IMG/VR virus record: IMGVR_UViG_3300036859_000609
Span: 1 to 41,714 of that record
DNA: 41,714 nucleotides
Origin: a virus
Strand: one strand, 5' to 3'
The notes under the pieces are model-generated. The model made no database searches. It saw only the letters and a list, made by a program, of their open reading frames with translations, and had not been told where the DNA came from. A program made the translations under genes and the position numbers. The first letter of the stretch is position 1; each line of letters begins with the position of its first letter. This document shows positions 29,064 to 35,224 of the stretch, piece after piece.

Positions 29064-29260
29064 CTGCGAACAAGGCTTCTGCGCCTCCGCACATGTGCGA
29101 CCCGGAGTGTCTCGACGCAAGGGCGGACGGATGGTTCCAGGGGCGATGCGACTGCGGCTGGGTTGGTCAGGTCGTTCCGGACCTCGACATCCTCGTCGAT
29201 GACCTCATGGAGCACGCCCGCGTGCGCGCACTGATCGAGGACAAGGACGCGGTCCGATGA
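29060..29260 (+). CDS. Small zinc-binding protein
   Basis: A 66-residue protein starting in a GTGA overlap with the beta-helix gene. Cysteines at about 13, 17, 30 and 32 (MCDPECLD, then GRCDCGWVG) suggest a compact zinc fold, followed by an acidic helix. Its end overlaps the next ATG. Function unknown. Confidence 0.62.
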   Translation: MTANKASAPPHMCDPECLDARADGWFQGRCDCGWVGQVVPDLDILVDDLMEHARVRALIEDKDAVR

Positions 29261-29517
29261 CGGGGAACGAGCGTTCTGCGCCGACCGGCAGTTCTGCGCC
29301 CACGGTCGTCGACGAAGGTGTCCATTGCGCGCGCTGCGGCTCCTCGATGGACTTTGACGTCGACGCCGGCGAGCGCGGGCTCTGGCGTTGCCTCTCTGAC
29401 CTCGAGTGGTGCCAGGCCAACCCGAGGGAAGGGCGCGAGGACGTCGAGGCGCGCTGGACGCCTGAGTTCTTCGAGGTCCTGGGCGACGGCACCATCCGCA
29501 CGGAGGTGAAGGCGTGA
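29257..29517 (+). CDS. Small zinc-ribbon protein
   Basis: An 86-residue protein in an ATGA overlap. CARC (about 24-27), then C45 and C52, fit a zinc ribbon, and the text GLWRCLSDLEWCQANP resembles small phage zinc fingers. The last 8 residues (TIRTEVKA) resemble those ending the beta-helix protein (WPTEVKA), because both genes end with a GGAGGTGAAGGCGTGA junction that also serves as ribosome site and start. Confidence 0.62.
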   Translation: MTGNERSAPTGSSAPTVVDEGVHCARCGSSMDFDVDAGERGLWRCLSDLEWCQANPREGREDVEARWTPEFFEVLGDGTIRTEVKA

Positions 29518-29711
29518 AGCCCCGGAGCATCACATGGTGGACGCTCCTCTCTGACCTCGTCCTGATGGTTCTGCTCAGCCTCCAAGTGTTCACGGGCCTG
29601 GTCTTCGCCGTGCGGGTCGTCTGCTTCGTCCTGGTCGTCGTGCTGGCGTTCTTGTGCGGCGCGGGGCTGGTCTTCCGACTGCAAGAGCTTGCCGAGGAGG
29701 GAGGGCGCTGA
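29514..29711 (+). CDS. Small two-span membrane protein
   Basis: A 65-residue protein starting in a GTGA overlap. Two hydrophobic helices (about residues 9-30 and 33-53) are nearly continuous, followed by a short charged tail (RLQELAEEGGR). The end of the gene, GAGGAGGGAGGGCGCTGA, holds a strong ribosome site for whatever follows. Function unknown. Confidence 0.62.
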   Translation: MKPRSITWWTLLSDLVLMVLLSLQVFTGLVFAVRVVCFVLVVVLAFLCGAGLVFRLQELAEEGGR

Positions 29712-29899
29712 GAAGCCTGCTGGGGTTCCCCTGTCTGCTGCGCGCCCCGAGCCGGCCGCGCCGCAGGCCACGTCCGCGCGCGCTGGTTGACCGATCCGTG
29801 CGCCGATTCGGGACGTGCGCGATCGCGGCCCCCGAGGTGCACTGCATTCACGAGTGGCTGCCGTCGTGGTGCGACTGGTGCAAGGACCGCGTCCTGTGA
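29708..29899 (+). CDS. Small Cys/His protein with possible CTG start
   Basis: The C-terminal 30 residues (CAIAAPEVHCIHEWLPSWCDWCKDRVL) are a convincing metal-binding motif. No ATG or GTG lies near the strong ribosome site GAGGAGGGAGGG, but a CTG overlaps the upstream stop (CTGA) exactly where neighbours use GTGA. This predicts a 63-residue protein from CTG. The alternative is a 33-residue protein from the GTG at 29798, which lacks a ribosome site. Confidence 0.5.
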   Translation: MRSLLGFPCLLRAPSRPRRRPRPRALVDRSVRRFGTCAIAAPEVHCIHEWLPSWCDWCKDRVL

Positions 29900-30363
29900 G
29901 CCGACGAGCCGACGTCTGCATCCACAAGCTCCGCCGCGGCGAGTGCGTCGTCTGTGGGATGCGCCCCAACGAGTACCTTCACGAGCCCGCCGAGCTGCAC
30001 GATCTGCGCGCGGCGGTCGCGCTGCTTGGTTGGCACGCCGAGCCGGGGCGCGTTCAGCCGGAGTCGGGGCGCGTGAGCGGCGGCAGCGAGTTCACGCTCC
30101 CGGCCGACCACGACACCGAGGGCTTCCGTGTCCTGCAGGACGCGGTCCGCAAGGAGATCGGGCGCCTGGCTGCGCGGATCCGCGAGCAGATCGGCTCGGG
30201 GCGCGCGCCGACGGAAGACGTGGTCAGGTGCGCGCGGTGTGGGGGGAACGGACCGCGTACCAAGGCCTCGGCTCTCGCCGATCGGCGGGTCGCGAAGCAG
30301 GCGAAGGACGAGGCCCGGCACAACGAGGCGCGCGCGCTCGAGGAGCGGCGCACCGCGCGGTAA
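29896..30363 (+). CDS. Zinc-binding protein with charged helical tail, last early gene
   Basis: A 155-residue protein in a GTGA overlap. The N-terminus (CIHKLRRGECVVCGM) holds a CxH...CxxC zinc site similar in style to its upstream neighbour. A second pair (RCARCGG) lies near residue 114. The end is a highly charged helix (KQAKDEARHNEARALEERR). It closes the early plus-strand operon, and a toxin gene ends 20 bases later on the other strand. Function unknown. Confidence 0.65.
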   Translation: MSRRADVCIHKLRRGECVVCGMRPNEYLHEPAELHDLRAAVALLGWHAEPGRVQPESGRVSGGSEFTLPADHDTEGFRVLQDAVRKEIGRLAARIREQIGSGRAPTEDVVRCARCGGNGPRTKASALADRRVAKQAKDEARHNEARALEERRTAR

Positions 30364-30382
30364 ACGACTGGGCCGAGAACGG

Positions 30383-30715
30383 CTAGTCGTAGGGAACGTT
30401 CTCCCGCGTCCCCACCCATTTGACCACGAGGGTCTCGGTGGGCCCGTCCTGCACGCGCTTCTCGGCCGGGATGGGCTCCATGGCGAACACGACGCGGTAG
30501 TGGTCGCCGACCTTGGCCCGCCAGTTCCCCGCAAAGTCGCCCTTCAGCTGAAGCAGATGGGGAACGAGGTGCTCGGCGCTGGTCCCGTTCTTGGCGAGGT
30601 CCTCCACGCGACTGACGATGCGCTTCTGGTGGTTCTGCGGGATGCGCTTCAAGAGGCGCAGCGTGCGCCCGGCCCAAACGATAGGGCGTGGGTTCGGTGT
30701 CCCGGATGTGCTCAT
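30383..30715 (-). CDS. RelE/ParE-family toxin
   Basis: A 110-residue basic protein. The core pattern of RelE-like toxins is present: helices LLKRIPQNHQKRIVSRVEDLAKN, then LLQLKGDFAGNWRAKVGDHYRVVFAME and a final strand (TLVVKWVG). RelE-type toxins cut mRNA in the ribosome; ParE-type toxins attack gyrase, and sequence alone does not separate them here. The gene lies head-to-head with a Phd-type antitoxin gene. Its promoter places the transcription start at the ATG, so the mRNA should be leaderless. Confidence 0.83.
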   Translation of the reverse strand: MSTSGTPNPRPIVWAGRTLRLLKRIPQNHQKRIVSRVEDLAKNGTSAEHLVPHLLQLKGDFAGNWRAKVGDHYRVVFAMEPIPAEKRVQDGPTETLVVKWVGTRENVPYD

Positions 30716-30721
30716 GCCCCC

Positions 30722-30750
30722 ATATTACCGTACGTTCAAACGTACGTCAA
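30722..30750 (-). promoter_or_regulatory. Toxin promoter (leaderless)
   Basis: On the minus strand, TTGACG (30750-30745), a 17-base spacer and TAATAT (30727-30722). This is the best promoter in the cassette. The expected start point coincides with the toxin ATG at 30715. Confidence 0.75.
30729..30746. promoter_or_regulatory. Toxin-antitoxin operator
   Basis: CGTACGTT-CA-AACGTACG, an 18-bp palindrome that fills the space between the -35 and -10 boxes of the toxin promoter. A second pair of related elements, GCCGTAC (30751-30757) and GTACGGC (30790-30796), flanks the antitoxin promoter. Such CGTACG sites fit DNA binding by the Phd-type antitoxin, giving self-control of both genes. Confidence 0.72.
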
Positions 30751-30780
30751 GCCGTACTCACAACGAGTCATGTAAACGTA

Positions 30781-30808
30781 TTGACAGACGTACGGCTGGT
30801 GGTAGGAT
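30781..30808 (+). promoter_or_regulatory. Antitoxin promoter
   Basis: TTGACA (30781-30786), a 16-base spacer and TAGGAT (30803-30808). It gives a short leader with the ribosome site AAGAGGAGGATTCC before the antitoxin ATG at 30831. The GTACGGC element lies in the spacer. Confidence 0.68.
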
Positions 30809-30830
30809 GCCTTCCCAAGAGGAGGATTCC

Positions 30831-31085
30831 ATGGACGCCACGTTCCCCATTACCGAGGCCCGCGCGAAGATGAAGGAGATCGCGGCCAAGGCGCACGAGA
30901 CGCCGGTTGTGCTGCTCAGTAGGAGCCGGCCTGTCGCGGTCGTCCTCAGCCCCGAGCGCTACCAGGCGATGCTCGATCGCGTCGAAGAGCTCGAGGACCA
31001 GGCCGCGATCCTGTACGACCAGCTGCACCCGGAGGAGCGCATCTCCCACGAGAAGGTGCTCGCTGAGCTCGGCCTGATGGCCTAG
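30831..31085 (+). CDS. Phd/YefM-family antitoxin
   Basis: An 84-residue acidic protein. The N-terminal 50 residues have the Phd/YefM fold pattern: FPITEARAKMKEIAAKAHETPVVLLSRSRPVAVVLSPERYQAML. The C-terminal acidic helix (EELEDQAAILYDQLHPEER) would neutralise the toxin. A strong ribosome site fixes the ATG; the frame is open upstream without support. Phd-type proteins bind their own promoter, which fits the CGTACG palindromes here. Confidence 0.86.
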   Translation: MDATFPITEARAKMKEIAAKAHETPVVLLSRSRPVAVVLSPERYQAMLDRVEELEDQAAILYDQLHPEERISHEKVLAELGLMA

Positions 31086-31101
31086 AAGAGGGGCTCGCGC
31101 G

Positions 31102-31177
31102 GACTCCGTTATGCTCGCGGGCCTGACGGAGTCGGCTATACGCTGCGCGTGTTGCTGCCCGCGAGCATAACGGAGTC
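31102..31177. repeat. Perfect 21-bp inverted repeat, non-coding
   Basis: Arms at 31102-31122 (starting GACTCCGTTA and ending GCGGGC) and 31157-31177 are exact inverse complements, separated by 34 bases. There is no T tract, so this is not a typical terminator, although it could stop transcripts from the antitoxin gene. It may instead be a protein site, a recombination site, a tiny mobile-element remnant or a structured RNA. Confidence 0.8.
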
Positions 31178-31232
31178 GTCAAGTGTGGTGCAGGGTCCAA
31201 TGAGGGAAAACCCCTTGATAATCGCTGTAACC

Positions 31233-31262
31233 CTGGCAGTCATCCGACCGAAGTGCTAGCCT
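31233..31262 (+). promoter_or_regulatory. Possible upstream promoter with extended -10
   Basis: CTGGCA, an 18-base spacer and TAGCCT preceded by TGC (extended -10). The same GTGCTAGC core recurs upstream of the gene at 32234, which supports a promoter element used twice. The -35 match is only 4 of 6. Confidence 0.4.
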
Positions 31263-31336
31263 GGTCCCAGGTCGGACCGTTCTTCCCCCGGTCCGAAAGG
31301 GGAAGGATTGTCCCTGTTGGGTCAGAGTTGAGACGC

Positions 31337-31365
31337 TTGACGAAGGCCCCTCGGTGACGTAAGGT
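31337..31365 (+). promoter_or_regulatory. Promoter of the leader/NYN gene
   Basis: TTGACG (31337-31342), a 17-base spacer and TAAGGT (31360-31365). The expected start near 31372 lies just before the terminator stem. Confidence 0.68.
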
Positions 31366-31380
31366 CCGGGCCGCAATCCT

Positions 31381-31421
31381 CCCCGGCGTTCGCGTGAGCG
31401 AACTGCCGGGGTTTGTTTTTG
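31381..31421 (+). terminator. Strong intrinsic terminator (attenuator position)
   Basis: CCCCGGCGTTCGC pairs with GCGAAC and GCCGGGG (one bulged T) around the loop GTGA, followed by TTTGTTTTTG. This is a canonical rho-independent terminator. It lies about 10 bases after a predicted transcription start and 24 bases before the NYN gene, with no gene between, which is typical of attenuation or of a very short RNA. Confidence 0.85.
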
Positions 31422-31444
31422 CGGCCCGGCGGGAGGGAGCCGCC

Positions 31445-32110
31445 GTGAGTACCGAGCCGCACAGGGTCGCCGTCTTCATCGACGAGCGGAATCTCTACAA
31501 CGACGCGCGCCGAGCGTTCCACAAGGACAAGGACCCAGCCAGTTCTGGGCACGTCGACCCCTGGGCCTTTGGCGAGCTGATTGCCAGTCGGATCGCCAAA
31601 GGAAGTCCGCCTCGGCAGCTCGAGAAGGTGTGGGTCTATCGCGGCCTGCCGGGTCCGAACCAGCAGCCGATGGCACACGCTGCGACGCAGCGCCAAGCCG
31701 CCTTCTGGCGTGCGCGAGGATGCAACGTCCAGCTCCGGCCCTTGCGGTACCCGGCCGATTGGCCTCGAACGGCCGCCCAGGAGAAGGGGATCGACGTCCA
31801 GTTGGGCACAGACGTGATGGTGTGCGCCGCGTGGGGCTTCTACGACTACATCGTCATCGCCTCCACCGACACCGACCTGCACCCCGTGCTCGAGGGTGTC
31901 GAGATCCTGCGTACGATGGGACATGAGCATGATCTCCCGTCCAAGCGCGTGCGAGCGGTCGAGGTGTCGAGCTGGTACCCGACGAACCCGATTCCCCGCA
32001 AGCGGTTGCGGCACCCCTTGAAGAACCTGTGGTGCCACTGGCTGGACGAAGCTGCATACGAGAGCATCCGCGATCGCACGAACTACACCCTCGACCCTAA
32101 CCAACCCTGA
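31445..32110 (+). CDS. NYN-domain (PIN-like) nuclease
   Basis: A 221-residue protein. GGCGGGAGGGAGCC before the GTG at 31445 sets the start; an upstream GTG at 31394 lies in the terminator loop and is not credible. The NYN/LabA pattern is complete: FIDERNLYN (Asp13, Asn16), KGIDVQLGTDVMVCAA and DYIVIASTDTDLHPVLEG. These acidic residues form the metal site of PIN-like RNases. It lies with the toxin-antitoxin genes in an accessory cassette and may be a defence or conversion factor. Its expression is probably limited by the leader terminator. Confidence 0.82.
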   Translation: MSTEPHRVAVFIDERNLYNDARRAFHKDKDPASSGHVDPWAFGELIASRIAKGSPPRQLEKVWVYRGLPGPNQQPMAHAATQRQAAFWRARGCNVQLRPLRYPADWPRTAAQEKGIDVQLGTDVMVCAAWGFYDYIVIASTDTDLHPVLEGVEILRTMGHEHDLPSKRVRAVEVSSWYPTNPIPRKRLRHPLKNLWCHWLDEAAYESIRDRTNYTLDPNQP

Positions 32111-32158
32111 TTTCGGACAGCCCTTCGTTCCTCGCTACCAGCAGAGGCGCGGATCTCG

Positions 32159-32227
32159 TGCTAGCGTCGGACTAGGGTCGGTGCATTGCGCCGGCCCTCC
32201 GTCTTTCCCCGATCTCACGAGGAGGGC
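32159..32227 (+). promoter_or_regulatory. Extended -10 element and ribosome-site hairpin
   Basis: TGC-TAGCGT (32159-32167) looks like an extended -10 without a clear -35. Downstream, GCCCTCC (32194-32200) can pair with GGAGGGC (32221-32227), which is the ribosome site of the gene at 32234. This hairpin would lower its translation. Confidence 0.42.
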
Positions 32228-32233
32228 TCTCGC

Positions 32234-32533
32234 ATGTCCTGGTCCCTATCGCTGTCCGGCCACATCAACGACGCGACCGCCGAGCAGTGCGCTCAGGTCG
32301 GTGCGATCATCGACGACGCAATCGACGCCCTGGCTGCCCAGGGGATCACTGGGATGAGCGGGAGCTTTTCCCGTCCGGACGGGACATCGCGCGGCATCAG
32401 TCACGCGGTCGAGATACCCCCCGCCCCGGCCGAAGATACCCCCCCGGCATCTGAGACCCCGGCCCCCGAGGCAACGGAGGAGGGGCCCACGATGGCGGCC
32501 GTCGAGCCGGAGGCCACGAGCACGCCCGAGTGA
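32234..32533 (+). CDS. Hypothetical small protein with acidic Pro-rich tail
   Basis: A 99-residue protein with CGAGGAGGGCTCTCGC before the ATG, which excludes the upstream start of the open frame. Residues 1-60 form a compact domain (SWSLSLSGHINDATAEQCAQVGAIIDDAIDALA). The rest is Pro/Glu/Ala-rich and disordered. The fold resembles small actinophage proteins of unknown function. Its TGA lies within the fourth palindrome and overlaps the HNH gene's GTG. Confidence 0.65.
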   Translation: MSWSLSLSGHINDATAEQCAQVGAIIDDAIDALAAQGITGMSGSFSRPDGTSRGISHAVEIPPAPAEDTPPASETPAPEATEEGPTMAAVEPEATSTPE

Positions 32534-32844
32534 TTCCGGCGGAATCATCGAGTTCATGGTCGCGCGCGCGGCGCGCATTCCCCGCGGCGACACGCAAGCG
32601 GATCCTGCGCCGAGACGGCTACGAGTGCCAGCTGCGCGCGCCGGGCTGCCTGATCGAGGCGACGATCGCCGACCACGTCGTCCCGCACGCCGAAGGTGGA
32701 ACCGACGACGAGTCCAACGGTCAGGCTGCGTGCGCGCGCTGTCACGACACGAAGACACGCGCTGAGATCGCGCGAGGCCGCGTACGGATGCCGAGGCGCG
32801 CGCGCGCGGCGGCGAACGAGAAGAAGCATCCCGGTCTGCTGTAG
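32530..32844 (+). CDS. HNH endonuclease
   Basis: A 104-residue protein starting in a GTGA overlap. The HNH pattern is clear: CQLRAPGCLIEATIADHVVPHAEGGTDDESNGQAACARCHDTKT, with the His of ADHVVP, the Asn of SNGQ and the His of CHDTKT, framed by two cysteine pairs. Small HNH nucleases directly upstream of terminase genes are common in phages, and several are needed for packaging by long-tailed phages. Its first codons carry palindrome copy 4. Confidence 0.88.
   Translation: MIPAESSSSWSRARRAFPAATRKRILRRDGYECQLRAPGCLIEATIADHVVPHAEGGTDDESNGQAACARCHDTKTRAEIARGRVRMPRRARAAANEKKHPGLL
32531..32547. promoter_or_regulatory. Dispersed palindrome, copy 4
   Basis: TGATTCCGGCGGAATCA, the inverse complement of copy 3, a perfect 17-bp palindrome. 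It covers the stop of one gene and the start of the HNH gene. Confidence 0.65.
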
Positions 32845-32869
32845 GCGGGGGTGGGGGAGACCCCCCCGC
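32845..32869. terminator. GC-rich hairpin after the HNH gene
   Basis: GCGGGGG / CCCCCGC arms, or alternatively GGGGG-AGA-CCCCC, begin directly at the HNH stop. There is no T tract, so this is a possible terminator separating the accessory cassette from the packaging operon. The rest of the gap to 32977 holds a CATAAT element (32923-32928) that could be the -10 of the late promoter, without a convincing -35. Confidence 0.5.
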
Positions 32870-32977
32870 TGACCTGCACAGATGTACGGTCGGCATAGCA
32901 GCTCGCGGTGTGTAGGAGTTTCCATAATGGGCGGGCCGACATGGCTTGCCCTCCCACCGACACGGAGGGGCGCACCA

Positions 32978-33529
32978 ATGGCAGGTCCCCGAGGTCCACT
33001 CCCCAACCCAGAACATCGACACCGCAATGCCCCGACGATCCCAACCACGAAGCTCCCCGCCGCCGGCCGCGAAGGCCCGACACCGCGGCTGCCTCGCTGG
33101 GTCCGGCTCGACAAGGCCGGCAAAGCCTGGTGGAAGTGGGCCTGGTCGACGCCGCAAGCCGCGGGCTGGTCGAGCGGTGACGTCGCGCTCGTCGCCCGGC
33201 GCGCCACGCTCGAGGACGACCTGATCGCGCTCGAGGAGCTCGACGGCCGGCTCGACCTGGCCGAGTTGCTGGGGATCGAGGATCAGCGCGAGATGGTCTC
33301 CCACCTCGAGTGGATCATTTCCACGCTGAAGCGCCTCGCCAGCGGGAAGATCGCTGTGCTCAAGGAGATGCGCGAGTGCGACGACCGGCTCGGGCTCAAC
33401 CCGAAGGCGTCGGCCGCCCTGCGCTGGTCCATCACGGCGCCACCGCCGGGCGGTGAGACGACGTCGCCGGTGCCTCCGGGCGTGACCGACCTCGAGGACA
33501 GACGGCGGCGTCTCGCCGCAGATGCGTGA
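32978..33529 (+). CDS. terS: Terminase small subunit
   Basis: A 183-residue protein with ACGGAGGGGCGCACC before the ATG; the open frame upstream lacks a ribosome site. The segment WVRLDKAGKAWWKWAWSTPQAAGWSSGDVALVARRATLEDDL is typical of small terminases of this type, which recognise phage DNA and load it on the large subunit. A disordered Pro-rich start precedes it. The gene overlaps the large subunit by eight bases, as expected. Confidence 0.85.
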   Translation: MAGPRGPLPNPEHRHRNAPTIPTTKLPAAGREGPTPRLPRWVRLDKAGKAWWKWAWSTPQAAGWSSGDVALVARRATLEDDLIALEELDGRLDLAELLGIEDQREMVSHLEWIISTLKRLASGKIAVLKEMRECDDRLGLNPKASAALRWSITAPPPGGETTSPVPPGVTDLEDRRRRLAADA

Positions 33530-35207
33530 CCTGATCCGATCGCCGCTGCATGACCGGCAGCGTTCGCTCGGCGTGGTGCTCGCCTGGATCGAGTGGTTCT
33601 GCGTGCACGGGCCCGGCGATGTCGAGGGTCGGCCGCTGGATCCGCGCCGCGGCGCCGACGCCTTGCCGCTCGACGACGAGCTCGCCGGCCTTGTGTTGGA
33701 CTGCTACTGCCACGGGACCGAGGGTCGCCGACTCTACGACACGGTGTTCCTGTCGCGGGCGAAGGGACGGTCGAAGTCGGAGCTGGCCGCGTTCTTCGGT
33801 CTCGCCGAGTCGTTCGGTCCCGTGCGCTTCGCCGGTTGGGCAGAGGGCGGTGAGACGTTTCGCTGGCGCGACTTCGTCTACCGGTATGGCCCGGGTGAGC
33901 CGATGGGCCGCGCGGTCACCTACCCGTTCATCCGGTGCCTCGCGACCGAAGAGGGCCAGGTCGGCCACACGTACGACAACATCTACTTCAACCTGACGGA
34001 CGGTCCGCTCGGTGAGGACCTCCCGAAGGATGCCGCCGGAATCACGCGCGTGTACCTGCCGCACGGCGGGGAGATCCGCCCCTCGACCGCATCGTCGGCC
34101 GCGAAGGACGGCGGCAAAGAGACGCTCGCGACCTTCGACGAGCCGCACCTATACCGGCACCCCGAGCTACGCCGGATGTACAAGACGGTCGACCGGAACC
34201 TTCGCAAGCGCCGGGACTCCCAGCCGTGGGCGCTGCTCACGTCGACCATGTACCAGCCTGGCGAGGACTCGGTGGCCGAGGCGCTGCACAAGCGTGCGAA
34301 GCTGATCCGCGAGGGGAAGACGCGCGAGACGCGGCTGCTCTTCGATCACCGGGAGGCACCGGCCGACGTCGACCTGACCGACATGGACGCGATGGTCGAG
34401 GCGCTGCGCGAGGTGTACGGCCCCTTCGCCGACGCGCTGGATCTCCGCGGGATCGTCGAGGCGGAGTTCTGGAACGTGGAGAAGGACATCGAGGACTCTC
34501 GACGCTACTTCTTCAACCAGCCCACGGCGGCCGTCGATGCCTGGACCACCCACCCGGACTGGGAAGCCTGCGCGCACCCCGAGCTCCCGCTCGAGGACGA
34601 CGAGACCATCGGGCTGTTCTTCGACGGCTCGATCTCCGACGACGCGACGGGGCTGATCGGCTGCCGGATGTCCGATGGGCACCTGGGGACGCTGGGATGC
34701 TGGGAGAAGCCCCAGGGGCCGCAGGGCGAGGACTGGCGCGTCGACCGAGTCGACGTCGATCGCACAGTGCGAGCGGTGTTCGAACGATTCGACGTCGTCG
34801 GGTTCTTCGCGGACGTCCGTGAGTTCGAGCAGTACGTCGACGGCTGGGCGCAGGACTTCGGCCAGCAGCTCCTCGTCGAAGCGACGATCGGCAAATACCG
34901 ACACGCGGTCGCGTTCGACATGCGGCACCGGGTCCAGGAGTTCACCCAGGCCGCGGAGCGGTTGCTGATCGACATCAACCAGCGAGCGATTACTCACGAC
35001 GGTGACCCGCGGCTCGCGCGCCACGTGCTGAACGCGCGCCGCGCGCCGAACCGCTACGGCGTCTCGATCTCGAAGACGGGACGCGAGTCGCCGGACAAGA
35101 TCGACCTCGCGGTGTGCGCGATCGGCGCGCGCCTCGTGCGGCGGCTGGTGCTCGCATCGCCGGCGTGGGCCAAGCGATCGAAGAAGCGCTCCGGGAAGGT
35201 CTGGTAA
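33522..35207 (+). CDS. terL: Terminase large subunit
   Basis: A 561-residue DNA-packaging motor. The ATPase part has a variant Walker A (SRAKGRSKS, residues 78-86) and a Walker B (ATFDEPHLY, about 203-211). The nuclease part shows LFFDGSISDDATGL (about 365-378) and DKIDLAVC (about 524-531), with acidic residues for metal binding. The length fits the family. The cut mechanism (cos or headful) cannot be read from these motifs; the circular assembly and absence of fixed ends are compatible with headful packaging. Confidence 0.94.
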   Translation: MRDLIRSPLHDRQRSLGVVLAWIEWFCVHGPGDVEGRPLDPRRGADALPLDDELAGLVLDCYCHGTEGRRLYDTVFLSRAKGRSKSELAAFFGLAESFGPVRFAGWAEGGETFRWRDFVYRYGPGEPMGRAVTYPFIRCLATEEGQVGHTYDNIYFNLTDGPLGEDLPKDAAGITRVYLPHGGEIRPSTASSAAKDGGKETLATFDEPHLYRHPELRRMYKTVDRNLRKRRDSQPWALLTSTMYQPGEDSVAEALHKRAKLIREGKTRETRLLFDHREAPADVDLTDMDAMVEALREVYGPFADALDLRGIVEAEFWNVEKDIEDSRRYFFNQPTAAVDAWTTHPDWEACAHPELPLEDDETIGLFFDGSISDDATGLIGCRMSDGHLGTLGCWEKPQGPQGEDWRVDRVDVDRTVRAVFERFDVVGFFADVREFEQYVDGWAQDFGQQLLVEATIGKYRHAVAFDMRHRVQEFTQAAERLLIDINQRAITHDGDPRLARHVLNARRAPNRYGVSISKTGRESPDKIDLAVCAIGARLVRRLVLASPAWAKRSKKRSGKVW

Positions 35208-35224
35208 GCGGGAGGACGCGTCGC

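Larger units (their letters stand above)
31186..31444 (+). ncRNA. Structured leader or small RNA region before the NYN nuclease gene
   Basis: These 259 bases hold no gene. In order they contain an extended -10 promoter (31233-31262), two alternative hairpins that share bases (CGGACCG/CGGTCCG at 31273-31295 and CTTCCCC/GGGGAAG at 31282-31305), a second promoter (31337-31365) and a strong terminator (31381-31421). A transcript from the second promoter would end after about 50 bases unless the terminator is avoided. This suggests attenuation or a small RNA. Confidence 0.55.

Noticed and set aside
31394-31444. NYN gene start at GTG 31394
   Set aside because: That GTG is in the loop of the terminator hairpin, with no ribosome site, while GTG 31445 has GGGAGGGAG before it.
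34029-34043. Fifth copy of the dispersed palindrome (GATGCCGCCGGAATC)
   Set aside because: One arm base differs and it lies deep inside the large terminase gene, in a codon context (DAAGI) that can explain it. Not counted as a site.
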